Assembly (NCBI RefSeq): GCF_963662255.1
Contig: NC_085047.1
Coordinates: 9,726,347-9,790,346 of the forward strand
DNA length: 64,000 nt
Reading direction: 5' to 3'
Source: Cinclus cinclus
Taxonomy: Eukaryota > Chordata > Aves > Passeriformes > Cinclidae
Shown in pieces: positions 10,346-22,640 of this stretch. A model generated the notes under the pieces. It ran no database searches. It was not told where the DNA came from and worked only from the letters and a program-made list of their open reading frames with translations. Made by a program: the position numbers and the translations under genes. Within the stretch, counting starts at the first letter, position 1. Every line of letters starts with the position of its first letter.

Positions 10346-12305
10346 GTAAAGGCTGTCTAATTGTTTAACTCCAGAGAATAGTTACCGCTCACAACTGTCC
10401 TCAGTGGAAAAACCACTGGCCTACCTCTTACTTTTGACCATGAAATCCTTCCATTGATGTTTTGTTTCAGCTAAATTAACACCCTGAATTACTCCTTGGA
10501 ACAGCTGACCAACAAGCCTCAGTATACAAAAACAAGCAGCACTGGATGATGGAGAAGAGAAAAAAGCAGTAATGATGAGGTAGGAAAACAAGATACTGTG
10601 TGTCTAATACAATATGGGATTTTCATTTACAGAGTAATAGGGACGGTATTAAGACTAAATCACCAGAGTGTCAGAATGTGCATAGTGATGATAAAAGATT
10701 ATGTGCTTTATACATGACAGATGATGACACATTTAGAAAATATCTGGAAGGGAGAAGACAAAGTGATGTCTCATGCAACTTATGAAACTGCAACATTTAC
10801 AACATGTCGCCCTCAAATTAGTGCACAACAGGAAAAAAATGACCCCTTCAGTATCAATGCCCTCAGCTCTTCTGTTACAATGGCCTTGACAAGAAACCCA
10901 TTTATTTTCTCCAGAGAAATTGTTCCCAGGTGGTTGTTAGGCACAGTGGAGGCTTGACTCCTTAGACCTGGGCTGGATTAGACAGCCCAGATGAGATAAA
11001 ACAGAAAACAATGATGTGTGCTTGTCTTACACCTCAGAAAGGTTATGTATGTTCTCTGGGAAAGGTGTACTTAATTTAATTTGCATTGTAGGGATTTTGA
11101 ATCCTAAGACCGTAGCAGAAGTTAGCAATTATGCCAAGATTGATAATATTTTCTTAATACTGTAGTGCGAGTCCCTCACAGGAAGAGCAAATTCATTAAA
11201 AAGTTATAACAAAACAAACATTTTAATACAAGACACAGCATATAGTAATTCTCCATGCAGAAATAAGCTTAGCTGCTCCCGGGCTTCCACTAAAGAGATG
11301 TATTTCAACTCCATCTTGGAAAGAATAATTTGGAAAAGATTCACCTGTATCTACTGCTGCTTTTAAAGATTTTCTTCATTAAATAGATAAATTAAGAGAC
11401 ATATGATTCCTTGAACAAACCCATTCTGCATTGCACACGTTCATTTTACTTACAAGTCTGTCATTAATTTATAACAGGAGTTTCTTTTCAATGTAACTTT
11501 TGTAAACAGACGTATAGTATTTTGATAAATAATACTGTATAAAGCAGGAGCTTAGAGGAGTCTAGATGGAATTCCTTAAATACAACCCCATGACGTATCT
11601 AAATAAATGTTTGAATACTTTGCATTGTTAACTAGCACCTTTAAACTCATCCAACTAAGGGAGATGCAGCAGCTCAATTTTAGGTAAGAAGCTGTGAAAA
11701 CCTTTTATCAACATTGCTATTTTCTATTATCTTATGGAAGATAAGGTCCAGGTCTCTGTGTAAGTGTCATACTGTATTAGCAGCCTGTCTTCTGAAGATG
11801 CTTTTTAGAGTGGTATAAAAAAGAAGTAAAAGGTCTGGTTGTCCTCCCTGCCTTTAACTTGTACCAACAGACTTGCATTTGAGAGAGACTTCAGCAACAG
11901 TTCTAGTCTCTCAGCAGCAGGTGAGAAAGCCAATTCTTTGCATCAGTCTCCTTCCCATGACACCTGTGACATACCCAAGCCCTTTATCACATCCTGCCAT
12001 CTACCAGAGTCAGCTGCTTTGGGAGGCAGATAAAGTTCCTAGGCAGTTACCGTGATAAGAACAGCTCTGTCTGCTGAAACTCTAGAAAGAAAGGTAATTG
12101 CTCGTTAATGATTTACAAGGTTTGACTAATTTGTCATTATTAAAGTAAATGGTTCTCAGCCAGCTGTAGACAGTGTAAGATATTCTTCTTCATTTACACT
12201 TAAGGGATGTACCATTCCTAAATGTCTTTTTCTACCCAAACCACCTGACAACATTCCCTGAGGGAGTAACAGCAATAGCCAGAGTAAAGCCAGAAGAATA
12301 CCTTC
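10346..12305. other. Non-coding DNA, nothing recognised
   Basis: No repeat or gene is recognised. Overlapping open frames at 10600-10957 and 11839-12055 are short and share no family signature. Confidence 0.4.
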
Positions 12306-12321
12306 TTTTTTTTTTTTTTTT
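12306..12321. repeat. T16 homopolymer
   Basis: An uninterrupted T run. The minus-strand frame through it carries an artificial Lys tract. Confidence 0.85.
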
Positions 12322-15300
12322 AACTTGTAACATTTATCATAAAAGCTGATAAATTGCATCAGGATAACATGAGGGCTTGGAAATTTGTTTACCATCTTAC
12401 AGTTTCAGCAGGATGCTGTTTGGAGTAACTGTTTCCACACTGTCTAATTTCCATCCTCTCAAAAGGACAATTAATTCTGCAGATTTCTGTGCAGACACTG
12501 GACTCCTCTCTTTTTTTAGCACAGAATACATCTTTTCAATCTGGCATTTACTCTCAATATGTAAACACAATACTATGAAATTTTTTCTACCTATGTCAAA
12601 CTTCACTGAAATTATGAGAATCAGAGAGCAAGAAGGTCAGTAAGCAGACACACACAGTGACTAACACTGAACACACAAGCCTCATTTTCCATAAGAAATT
12701 ATCAAAACACTCACCTAATAATTACATTTGTAAATACATTGGTCAAATATGAAAAGACATTAAATTAAAAAAAAAAAGACATCAACTTCAGTAGAACATG
12801 ACCTCATTTGCGTACAGAGGACACATTTAGTAATTCTGAAGATTATCAGACTTATATACCAGTAAAGTTGGTATTTATCAATAAGAAACCCACCTAGCAA
12901 GGACTACGGAATTATTTGAAAATATGTCTGTTTCCTGAAGCCAGCATGAGTTAGCTTTGGTCCACTTACATTTTCCATATGAAAGTAATTACTTGGGAAA
13001 ATTTGGTATTTTGAATCTGAGTCCTCAAAAGCACTCAGAAACCTTCAGAGGTGCACAAAAGTTCAAGACCTACAGAAACATCACTGTGGCACTAGGCTTA
13101 AAGCTGTGTCAGAGTGTGTCACTAGGTCATGATCATCCAACATTTATCACTTAGCACCTCCAGAGCACATTCACAGTGAAGTCTGAGCCCCTTTTCTTTC
13201 TTTCTCCTAGAGTCTTAGAAATATTGGTATGGATTTTAAAGGCAGAAAACTCCAGAAGTGCCTTCACCTCACAGGAAGAGACAAAAATATTATTTTAAAT
13301 AGATGTCTGTTGTGTTATATAGCATAGATAAGATTGTTTTGAGTTGTCCCTCAAAAACAAAATTTAAAATGCAGCACTTCCATTTTTGTGATATTTAGGC
13401 AACTTCCCTTTATCTCGGCAGATTAAAACCTGAAAGTAATCAAGTCTCCCTGTGAATCAAGTGAGACCATGAACTCCTAAGACAGTGATGTTTAGGAGGG
13501 TCAGCACCTTGCAAAATGGAATTTAGTTAATGTCATTCATGACTGCAATGAAATGAAAGAGGAAATTACAAATGGAAACAGAAATTTTGACTGTGATATT
13601 TTAAATCAAAACCTTAATTATTATGAAAACTTCCCAGTAACTTGCAATACTGAACACTTAATGTGCCACAGTTTCACTAATCATTTAACTCAGTATGTAT
13701 AAAAATCCCTGGGGAGACAGATTTTGAAATGATCATTTCAGACAGTGTGTACCTCTAATGAATGCATTATATGGAATATTTCCAACACGGTTAATAAGGT
13801 AATGTTCATAAAAGACAAAAATGAATGGTACTTCTATCCTACCTTATATGCTTGGATAAATTGTGATGAACACTGTGCATACGAATGACAAAGGATTAAT
13901 CACACCAAAAAATTGAAATTCTCTGTTACATTCCAAAGGCAAATAGAGTACATCAGTAAAACAAAGAATAGGGACCATGCCTGACTTTTCATAGGCAGTG
14001 AACTTCAAAACTGACTGATGGTCAAAGCAGTGACTTCAACATCCTTGGCTCCTCTTGTGAAAACTTTGCAGGACTTTTAAAGAGTAAGAACTGATTTTCC
14101 AATTATGATTAGGCTGAAAAACTCAATACAAAACTAATGTAATGTCTCTTTGAAGAACTGGCCTATTTATTCCATATCTATTTCTTTAAGGCAGAGGTAG
14201 AACATTCTAGGAGCAGATTTGTTTTTTGTTATTTTTCCAGAAATATGTGCATTATATTAAGCAATTTTTAATTTAGATAGGTTGTCATTGTTGTTACCTA
14301 GCACTATCCCAAGTATTTTCCACTAAAACTTAAACATTCTCTTTACACTGTCTTGACACACCACACCTGATGGCCTTAAAGACCTGAAGTCCCCAGGGTA
14401 TTATACTGTGAATAATTCACATTAGAACGATTTTATTCTTAAAAGCCATTTTACTAAATGCTGGTGTAGAACATATTCCATAAAAACCTATCTTATCCCA
14501 AAAGGCAGAAAAGAGGGATTGAGGTAAAAAGATGCAGATATTGTTTCCCTTGCTGTAAAGCCACTCAGAACCAGACCAGCTGATACACTTTGAACGGATA
14601 CAGTGACTATGCATCTATAAAACTCTAAACTGTGCTAAATCTGATTCCTTAGAGGGGAGGCCAAAGTGACACTGTGGTGAATTGTTCGTCTGTGATTATG
14701 TCAGAAGAACACGCACCCTCAATCTTTTATCATTCAGTGTTAGGCAATTAGCTATAAAATATGGTAAAACCCAAGGAAATCGTAACAGTGATGTAAAAAT
14801 GTGGATTAGAAAGCTCTGGAAGAATTTTTTTTGAATGGCACCTATTCGGCAGCTCTTAAAACAAGGCAGCAGTGCAGATTAAACATTAATTTTTGGGATT
14901 AAGTCCTACATTATAATACTTGGGTGGAACAGACATCCCCCTCATCGTAGAAGTTAAATTTCTAAAGGAGAATGAGGAAAGATTTAGAAGGCATGAAAGC
15001 TGTAAGGGATTAATCATATTATAGTAGTGTTTCTCCTTATTTAAAATACAAAGCCCTTCGTCTCAGAGGACAGTGAGGACACAAGAAATCCGTGAATGAA
15101 TAACACACTGTGGTACAAGTACACTTCAGGTCTGTTGTCAAATTAAACCAGAACATACCTACTTCTTCAGTGTGCAAAGATGAAATGTAACAGAATTAGA
15201 ATCTCTGTGCACTGCAAAACAGAAATTCCAACCACTGAAATAAGGGGATGAAGATTTTAAGGGATTAAGGATTTTTGAATATCTGAATTTAAAAATGATC

Positions 15301-15751
15301 TATTATGTTAGACAAAGATTAACATCTCTCAGAAATGTAGATTCCACTTTTCACAAACATGAAGAGCTGTAAACAGCTAATTATTTCAAACTTGCAGGAC
15401 TTTTTGCAATCAGTAGACACTGTTAGAGTAGATACTGAATCCCCCTTAAATCTCCTAAGAGAGGAACTAAAGCTAATTGTAAAATACAGGATGTTCATCC
15501 TCTCTGACACCAGAAAACCTGTTACTGGTGGATTCCTTTACAAATGCCAATCAGGACTACTTTATGATATGTTCATTTCATTGTCTCCAATAATCTGGGA
15601 CACCCTGTTCTTTTGCTGACCTTTGATGACCCTGTCTCATTCTTCTGGTCTATGCCACACATCTCCATTGATCTGTAGACAAAGCACTGCCAGATAGAAT
15701 CAATACATCATTCCTTCAGCAGCAAGACTGACTTTTGCTCAGTTTACTTTC
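12322..15751. other. AT-rich non-coding DNA
   Basis: Long, mostly unique AT-rich sequence. The short frames at 12377-12643, 14417-14614 and 15319-15619 are unassigned, and two of these three lie opposite another frame on the other strand. No exon with convincing splice sites was seen. Confidence 0.4.
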
Positions 15752-15777
15752 TTTTTTTTTTTTTTTTTTTTTTTTTT
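15752..15777. repeat. T26 homopolymer
   Basis: An uninterrupted 26-base T run follows TTTACTTTC and is followed by AACAG. On the plus strand this also looks like a polypyrimidine tract plus AG. On the minus strand it could be an old poly(A) tail. No transcript body is recognised on either side. Confidence 0.9.
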
Positions 15778-17390
15778 AACAGATCAATAGTGCTAAACTG
15801 ATGTATTTTAAATTGGGGTGTAATTAGTACCTGTCTGAAGGCCTGTTAACAAGCTGCTAAAATATTATGCAGACTTTTTTAGTTAAATTGAATAGTTCAA
15901 ATTCTCTTCAGCTGTAAGTAGGTGGCTGTTCTATAGAAATTCAGATGACAACAGACTCCATAAAAACCATGTCCCCAATGGTTACACAGAAAGCTTTCAA
16001 ACTGTGTTGATAAGAAATACACAATGATTAAAACAAAACACATTATAAAATTAAATCATCAAACCTGAATGTCACCAGTGAATACAGCTAAAACTCTCCC
16101 TTCCTCCTATTAAAGTTAATTTTGAGTAACAATTTTATACTAAAATTTCATCCTATTTTAAGCCTATATAATACTCCTAAGTTTCTGACACCATCACTTC
16201 AGTTACGAATCAGTTATGATTGATGCCATCCAGTGCAAAATTTTAATTGCAATACACTCATTCTGACTCGGTAAAATTAAGATGATCTATCACTACAGAC
16301 ATTTATAGCAAAGCAGATTTGCTAAAATCTATAACCATCACTGTATCAGTGACAGAGAAGATGCTGAGTATTTGTGTGTTTTTGAAAAAGAATAACAGAA
16401 AAGCATCAAAACTTAAGTTTCCTTGCTGGACTGTCACTTTTCCAGATCAAGTTCCTCATTGAAAAAGCAGAGACTCTGCAGAACCACAAACCCTTTGCAA
16501 CAGCTCTCGGTTATGAGTGTTGCATTCAAAACCTTTAGGCCTCTTGATGTAGCTTATTGTTACTGAACTTTTACTCAGGCAAAACCTGATGTCAAGGAGA
16601 AAGACTTGTTAGGTATTATTCTCTGTTGCTGCTTCTCTTCCACCCTGGCTTGTCTCTTTAGTTTTTCTTTTTTTTTTTTCTTTATTTCCCTCTCTCACCT
16701 GGCCAAAGCTATTCTGTTGACTGCTTCTCTTGTGTCCTTACCTCTGACTATGTAATTCTCCACAGGGTTCTTTCACAGGTTCCTTAAATAAGTCCATGGA
16801 ATTGCTTTCTGTAAACCATTGGTTTGAGGAACCCAACTCAAAGTACTTTATGGAGAGAGACCAGGCTCAGCAGCACCACAGGAACAGACTCAAGCCAAAA
16901 TGCTCAGTCTCCAGAAGCAGACTACACCACACCACCACTCACTGCTGAAATTCCAAAGTAAAGTCATATATTCTGGTTTAGTGTGAGTGCACTTCTGATC
17001 CCAGAGATGTCATAAATGGGTTGTCTGTCCTTTTTCTACCACTCATCGTTATGAACTCATCTCCCAGTATCACAGTAATTGAGGTCCCAAGCCCACAGTA
17101 TTTACTGAAGTCTAGGAAAGGCTGCATAAGAGGCACAGATAATGCAGTAAAATGCTAATCTGTGAGTCCTGTAATTACATCAGACTCTTTACTCACACTG
17201 AAAACAACTCTTCAATAACAGAAATGATCGTAAGCAGAGCAGTGACTTCACTTTTTATTTTTTCTTTAAATAAACATAAATTGAAGGGAAAAGCGCAAAC
17301 GTGCCTCTCTCCATCAGATAATGGGCATACACAAGAGAGTTGAGCACTAATTTTGCATTTAGTCTCAACTACACAAACTCCAAGTGACCA
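15778..17390. other. Non-coding DNA, nothing firm
   Basis: AT-rich sequence with a T run at 16668-16679. On the minus strand, 16808-16742 is open in one frame and ends at a GTAAGG donor-like site, but its acceptor is weak. This is listed as a finding rather than a gene. Confidence 0.35.
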
Positions 17391-17760
17391 ACACCTCACT
17401 TCATGAGCATTCCTACCAGCTTGGTGGGAAAGCAGCCGTGTGTCGGGGCTGCACACGCTGGGACAAGGATGCTGGATGCTGTGGAGGAAGTGACAGATGT
17501 CCGGAGGTGAGCAGGCAGCAGCACAGGTCCCGCTGTGCTCGTGCTGCTCAGGATGGCATCTGCTGCTCTCACGCAGATGGCCAGGGCCAGCAGCCCTGGG
17601 AGCAGCAGGGCTGTGGATCGCGTCCCTGTGGCCGTGCCCACACCTGGAGAGCCTCAGGATCGGCTCCATCACCAAGAGCAGCGGCTGCCCTGGGAGGCAG
17701 GCATCGGCCAAGGAGCCAGGACATCGCTCTTACCCCCACAGCTATGCTGGGTTTGAAATT
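17391..17760. other. GC-rich patch with overlapping open frames
   Basis: Base composition switches abruptly from AT-rich to GC-rich over about 350 bases, with several CpG dinucleotides. Frames of 172 and 81 codons (minus strand) and 198, 88 and 73 codons (plus strand) overlap here, as expected when few stop codons occur by chance. The minus-strand frame starting at 17641 begins with a signal-peptide-like hydrophobic run (ALLLPGLLALAICV). That frame also contains a GTGAGA donor-like site at 17572-17567 and a CTTCCTCCACAG acceptor-like site ending at 17479. Splicing those two sites gives no protein I recognise. It may be a small secreted-protein exon, a GC-rich regulatory patch or an unfamiliar repeat. 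Confidence 0.3.
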
Positions 17761-20700
17761 TAAAGCGATTTGTTCAAACCCATCTATTCTTCATCAAGAA
17801 GGGTTCCTTCTCCCAGTGCTCCCATCCCGGGGATGTGACAGTGCCCAAGCTCCATTAGCACAGAAACTGCAGGATTTTGGTTTGGGGCTGTTCGTCTCTG
17901 TGAGATTTTGTGGGCACGAGGGTGTGCAGACTCACTGCCATTTCAAAGGATCCTGGCTGTGCAAGCTCCAGTGGGGATAAAGCAAGATGATGCTTAGGGA
18001 AAGGAGGAAAAAGGTCAGCAGAACTAGTGAAAGTGCATTTGATTGAGTACCCTGTTCTAGAAAACAATTGAAAATTTTGAGTATCCTGCTGAGTCTTTTC
18101 CACACTGGAACCTCATAAATTTGATGTTACCTTATATACTTCTCCATCTACAAATTATTACTTTAAAAAAATCTCTTCTATGGTGTGATTGAAATATATG
18201 GAGTTTTATTTGTTTTACACACTATTAGCAAAAATGACATATTTCTCAGTTACTCTTCCTCTTGTTTTGGTAATAGGCAGTCTATCACTCCAACAATAGA
18301 TCAAATATAGACAATCTGCTTTTTTCATTCAGTATTATGTCTTGAAAGTTCCATGCATCAGTGGAAATGACACCATTGGTTATATCTCAGATCTTTTCAT
18401 TGTGGAACAGAAAGAAAAAAAAAACATACTAGAACCCAAACTGAGATAAGACTACAAACCTATGCATCTGTGCATTAATTATTTTGTGTATCTGTCCAGA
18501 AGCACTCATCTCTGCACATCATCTCTGAGATCTATTTTCCTTTAGTTTTCTAACTACTTTCTGTCTGAAATTGCAAAAGATCATTTAACGGTTGGATTTT
18601 TACTTCAATTTAGATTTGGAAATAACAGACGTGATAAAATTCTTAAACATGCCACATGTGAAACACTCTAGGTTTCATGTAATCCTGCAGGGGAACTATT
18701 TTTCACACTGCAAGAGAACTTGAAAGATGTTGAACTAGATGCCTGTGAAAGCTGTTTATTTTTAATTCTTTCTTGTGAAAATGACAAGGAATGTAGGAGC
18801 ACACACCCACAATATGGGTGTGAAGTCCTAGGTTCAAAGAAAGGCAAGGCAGCACTGTACAGCAACTCTTCCATTTCATTCTAAATCCAAAAACTATGAC
18901 TCTGTGAATATAAGAATTCTTATTTCCTGTATAACCCCATCTTTTCTAATCCTCTCTCTGTGTCTAACCAACATTCAGTCTCACTTGTCAACAAAAGGAA
19001 AATCTGAACTGAATGTGCTACTTTATGCATTACACAGCATACTTCTCCTGTGAAGCACTAACTCTAATCTAGCCAAATGCATCATGTATTTCTAGCAAAA
19101 AAAAACAAATTCAAGGCTCCACCACTGCCTGCTGTTCTATGATACTTTTGGCATCCCCCTCTACCTTTATCTGTCACCCTGCTCCCTTGGGAGGGACCAT
19201 GCCATGCCCATGGGGTGGCTCTGCATGGAGCAAGAACCTCCAGGAAGAATATAGTCTGAGACAAGGGCAGCTGCACACAGCCCTCTCTCCCTCACAGCAC
19301 TGTTTGGTGGCAAGTGGGTAATTAATGTGTTCTTTCTACTCTTCCTCCCCGCTCTGCAATCCCTCTGCATTTCTTTCCCTGCATTTAATGCCACGAAGTC
19401 CAGAACAGGCAGGTACAGAGCTGCCTAAATAAGCATAAGGTGGTTTTGGCCAGCCACAGGCAATGAAATAGCACAGCATAATAATCTAATTTGCCTTATT
19501 TGAGGCAGATTGTGTATCTTCCCTGCCCTCAGCAGGAATGAGCATACAGCCGTTGAGCTTGGTTTAATAAAGGACATGAGTAACAGAGCTCATGTATGCA
19601 TGCAATTTTGTCTTCACCATTTCTCCTTTTACTATGTTTATGCCTCCTGGAGTGACCTCTAATATTATCAAACTGAAAAAAAAAATCAAGCTTCTGTCCA
19701 TTAAAAGCAAACACAAATTTTAAAAACGGCAAGAGGAAAAGCCAATACATATTTTCTCCTTAAACCTTACAGATTAAATCATCTTCCTTTATGTGTTAGT
19801 CTCATATCCATCTGTACAGATCTGTGGTATGAGACTAGTTCACATAACCCTGCATAATAATTCTTGAGAAATATAAGCCAAAAATAACAAAAAGATTAGT
19901 TTAAGCAACTTGTTTTTTTTTATAATTCTATAAGCTATCTAATGGAGTTAAAGGTGTCAAAAAGTTATTGGCCCAAATATAAACACTGATCACCAAAAAA
20001 CTGACAAAATCTGAAACTCACCGTTCAGGTTTATTAAACAGAGAAAGCAAACTAATTTTTGCCTAATAAAATGATTAATTTTGTGCAGTACAGATGTACT
20101 GGGGAAAAGGATATAATGTTCTGTGTTCAAAATGAAAACTTAACCAGATACAAGCTGGCTGGTTGATTCAGGTGAAATGAGTCAACACAACACCAGATGC
20201 AGAGACTGCGAGTGTGACAGTTGGGGAGCAAATGTTTTATGGATCCAGAATCCTGCTGTGCTTTTTTGTCTATTCTTCTTTCTGCCAATACTCACCATCC
20301 AGCTTTTATATGCAGGAAATGTCCATGGTTTCAGCCTGCGGTAGCTGTTTTCCCTCACGTGCAGCCAACCGTCAACAAGCAACATTTCCTCCTGCTGGGA
20401 GGATGCTACATGCAACATATTTCATGACTGCCAGCAATGGGGGTTCATTAATCAGCCTTTAGGAGGTGCTGAAATAGGCATAGGACGGACACAAAATGAA
20501 CAGAATAGCAGGAAAAATGAAAATTTAGAGGAAATCAAGGTCTTCTCTCCAGAAAGCAATCTCAGTAGGTTTGGTTTAATGCATCAGTTAAAGCTCAAAT
20601 ACCTTAGTGTTATTTCCAGGGTTAGACTTCAAATGAAGCTTTTAGCAACTCTGCTCAGGACTCAGGTGTCCAAAAATGCTTTCTCCCTTCAAATGGTGCT

Positions 20701-21525
20701 TGGAAGAAACTATTCAGGACCAGAGGCAATGCCAAAGAGACACTTCAAAATTATTATCAAAAATAAATCATCACAAATTGCTAACAAAATCATTACTACC
20801 TAGTTACTAAAAAGAACATAACTCCAGATAGAGCAGAGCTGAAAGCTTTCCCTGGTAGGGCTGAGAAATACTGGTTGAAACACTGACCTGTTTTATTGTC
20901 TGTCCATGATGACTGTGATTGTGCAGGATAGGCAGGATGTGAACAAGCTCTGTTACCTTCAAATGCATGTGTTACCAGTACAGTTTAATCATTCACTCCC
21001 TGAGCATTCATACATTCATTCTCTTTTCTCTCAAATTTGTGATTCTGGTGTATTCAGTCAAATAAGACTTTTTCTTTTTTTTAAACATCACTGATGCATC
21101 CAGTCCACCAAATAAGTAATCCCATCCTCACTGAACAATTAAAAAGAATATATAAATTTAATAAAACTACACTTTCTTTTGTCAACCATTTTCAAGGTTA
21201 AGTAGCACAAGATTAATTTCATATATTAGCAGAAATTATGAGTAAGAGCAAAGCCAGAACCTTAATTAGAGAGAATACAAACATAAGATTCTCATAGCAG
21301 CTATAACTCAGCATAGCTTAATTATGCTCCTTCTTTATATTTTCATCAGGCATTAATAAAATCCCTGTCATAGTACAGATACATATACGGCTCTGAAAAT
21401 TAAAGCATCTACAGATAATCAAGACTGTGAGAGACACTGAAAAAGGAACAAGAAGATAAGTTGCTTTGGGAATTACCACTCTTTCATTTACTTTCCCAGC
21501 AGACATGAAGGAAATGCTCTACCTG
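17761..21525. other. Non-coding DNA, nothing recognised
   Basis: Mixed composition, moderately GC-rich at 19140-19320 and 20180-20420. All open frames are short and lie opposite one another on the two strands. No repeat family or exon is recognised. Confidence 0.4.
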
Positions 21526-22035
21526 GCTGTGTGAGGGCAGGAAGGCTCTGCAGAGGGAATCTGGATCCGTGGGCTGAGGTTCAACAAGGCCAAGCGCTGG
21601 GTCCTGCCCTTGGGTCACAACAACCCCACGCAGCTCTGCAGGGCTGGGGCAGAGTGGCTGGAAACCTGCCCAGCTGGGAAGGACCTGGGGATGCTGCTTG
21701 ACAGTGGCTGAATATGAGCCAGCTGTGGCCAAAAAAAAGTAGCATCTGGCCTGGATCAGTGTGTCAGCAAGACCATAGCACTGATTGTCCCTCCTGTATT
21801 CATCACTGCTGAGCTCACACCTCAAATCCTCTGTCCGGTTCTGGACTCCTCACTGCAAGGAAGACCTTGGTGCTGGAGCGTGTCCAGAGAAGGGCACTGG
21901 GGCTGGGGAAGGGTCTGGAGCACCAGTCTGGCGAGGAACAGCTGAGGGAGATGGGAGTGTGGGTTACACAGTGCTGGGTTAATGGATGGACTTGATCTAA
22001 AACATCTTTTCCAACCTAAGGATTTGATAATCCAG
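21526..22035 (+). mobile_element. CR1 LINE, 5'-truncated, internally deleted
   Basis: CR1 landmarks appear in order on the plus strand: GGCTCTGCAGAGGGAATCTG, GAGGTTCAACAAGGCCAAG, GTCACAACAACCCCA, GCAGAGTGGCTGGAAACCTG, GAAGGACCTGGGG, GGTGCTGGAGCGTGTCCAGA and GAAGGGTCTGGAGCACCAG. These belong to the C-terminal part of the reverse transcriptase ORF and the region before the 3' UTR. After GAACAGCTGAGGGAGATGGG the sequence jumps to a tail like GGACTTGATC and TCTTTTCCAACCTAAGGATT, so a few hundred bases of the usual 3' region are missing. The terminal ATTCTATG-type repeats are worn. No intact reading frame remains, and the copy cannot encode an active enzyme. Confidence 0.9.
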
Positions 22036-22525
22036 TCATCTAGAAAAATCAATTTCACTGTCCGTCCAGATTCACAAACTGGTATAGGCATTGTTTTAGG
22101 AGCGCTGTGTGCCATTTTTCCTTAACAATACCAAAGAACTCTGAGATCCTCCAATACCTGGTAAGTATAAAATATCACTAAAATATTTTCTTTTTCTTAT
22201 CTATAAGAGGACGTGGGCAGACTGTGAGTGAAGAACTATGGATGTTAACTTGTTTCTAACTGGGCACTGGAAAGATTTATGTACCAGAGTTTCAGGATTC
22301 CTATTAATAAAGTAGAAAAAAAAAGACAGTAACTTATTGAAAAGTCTTTGAAGGGTCACTGTTTAAGAATGAATATATATATTCTCCTACAGCACTTTTG
22401 TAATACATTTTAATAGCTTTTTAAAGAAATTCATAGACTTTGATAACAGTTCCATCTGCATAGCAACCAACTATACTTTTATTCTGAAAATTTAATGTTT
22501 TTGTTAGTTTTTTAAAGACAGTTTA
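22036..22525. other. Non-coding DNA, nothing recognised
   Basis: AT-rich flank of the CR1. CCTG|GTAAGTATAAAA at 22157-22172 resembles a splice donor, and TATTGTTTTAG ending near 22100 is a weak acceptor. The resulting 60-nt block is too weak to call. Confidence 0.35.
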
Positions 22526-22640
22526 TTTTAGTTAGTATTAGTTATTATATATTTAGTATTGTAGTTATTTTAGTTATTTTAAAGAGTATTTAAAATACTC
22601 AAACTAAAATACTCTTAAAGTGTTGAAATACTCTTAAACA
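22526..22640. repeat. TTAG-rich direct repeats with an inverted repeat
   Basis: GTTAGTATTAGTTATT-type units recur at 22530-22576. Next come AAGAGTATTT (22581-22590) and two copies of its complement AAATACTCTT, at 22608-22617 and about 22626-22635. The last two copies also form a near 19-bp direct repeat, AAATACTCTTAAA followed by a G/C-T end. The block can fold as a hairpin. No coding frame is involved. Confidence 0.7.

Noticed and set aside
15740..15785. T26 followed by AACAG considered as a 3' splice site.
   Set aside because: The sequence after it has no supported exon or matching donor; a slippage tract or old reversed poly(A) is simpler.
17396..17641. Idea that the leader-like minus-strand frame is the start of a growth hormone-like or WAP/Kazal-type secreted protein.
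   Set aside because: Only the hydrophobic leader is suggestive. Splicing the internal GTGAGA and CCACAG sites yields no Cys pattern or other signature of these families.
21484..22115. Frames of 113, 97 and 65 codons around 21.5-22.1 kb.
   Set aside because: They overlap the CR1 copy on both strands; the element is decayed and none follows an intact reverse transcriptase frame.
22101..22160. 60-nt block ending in CCTG|GTAAGTATAA considered as an exon.
   Set aside because: The donor is good, but the acceptor has no proper pyrimidine tract and the block overlaps nothing recognisable.
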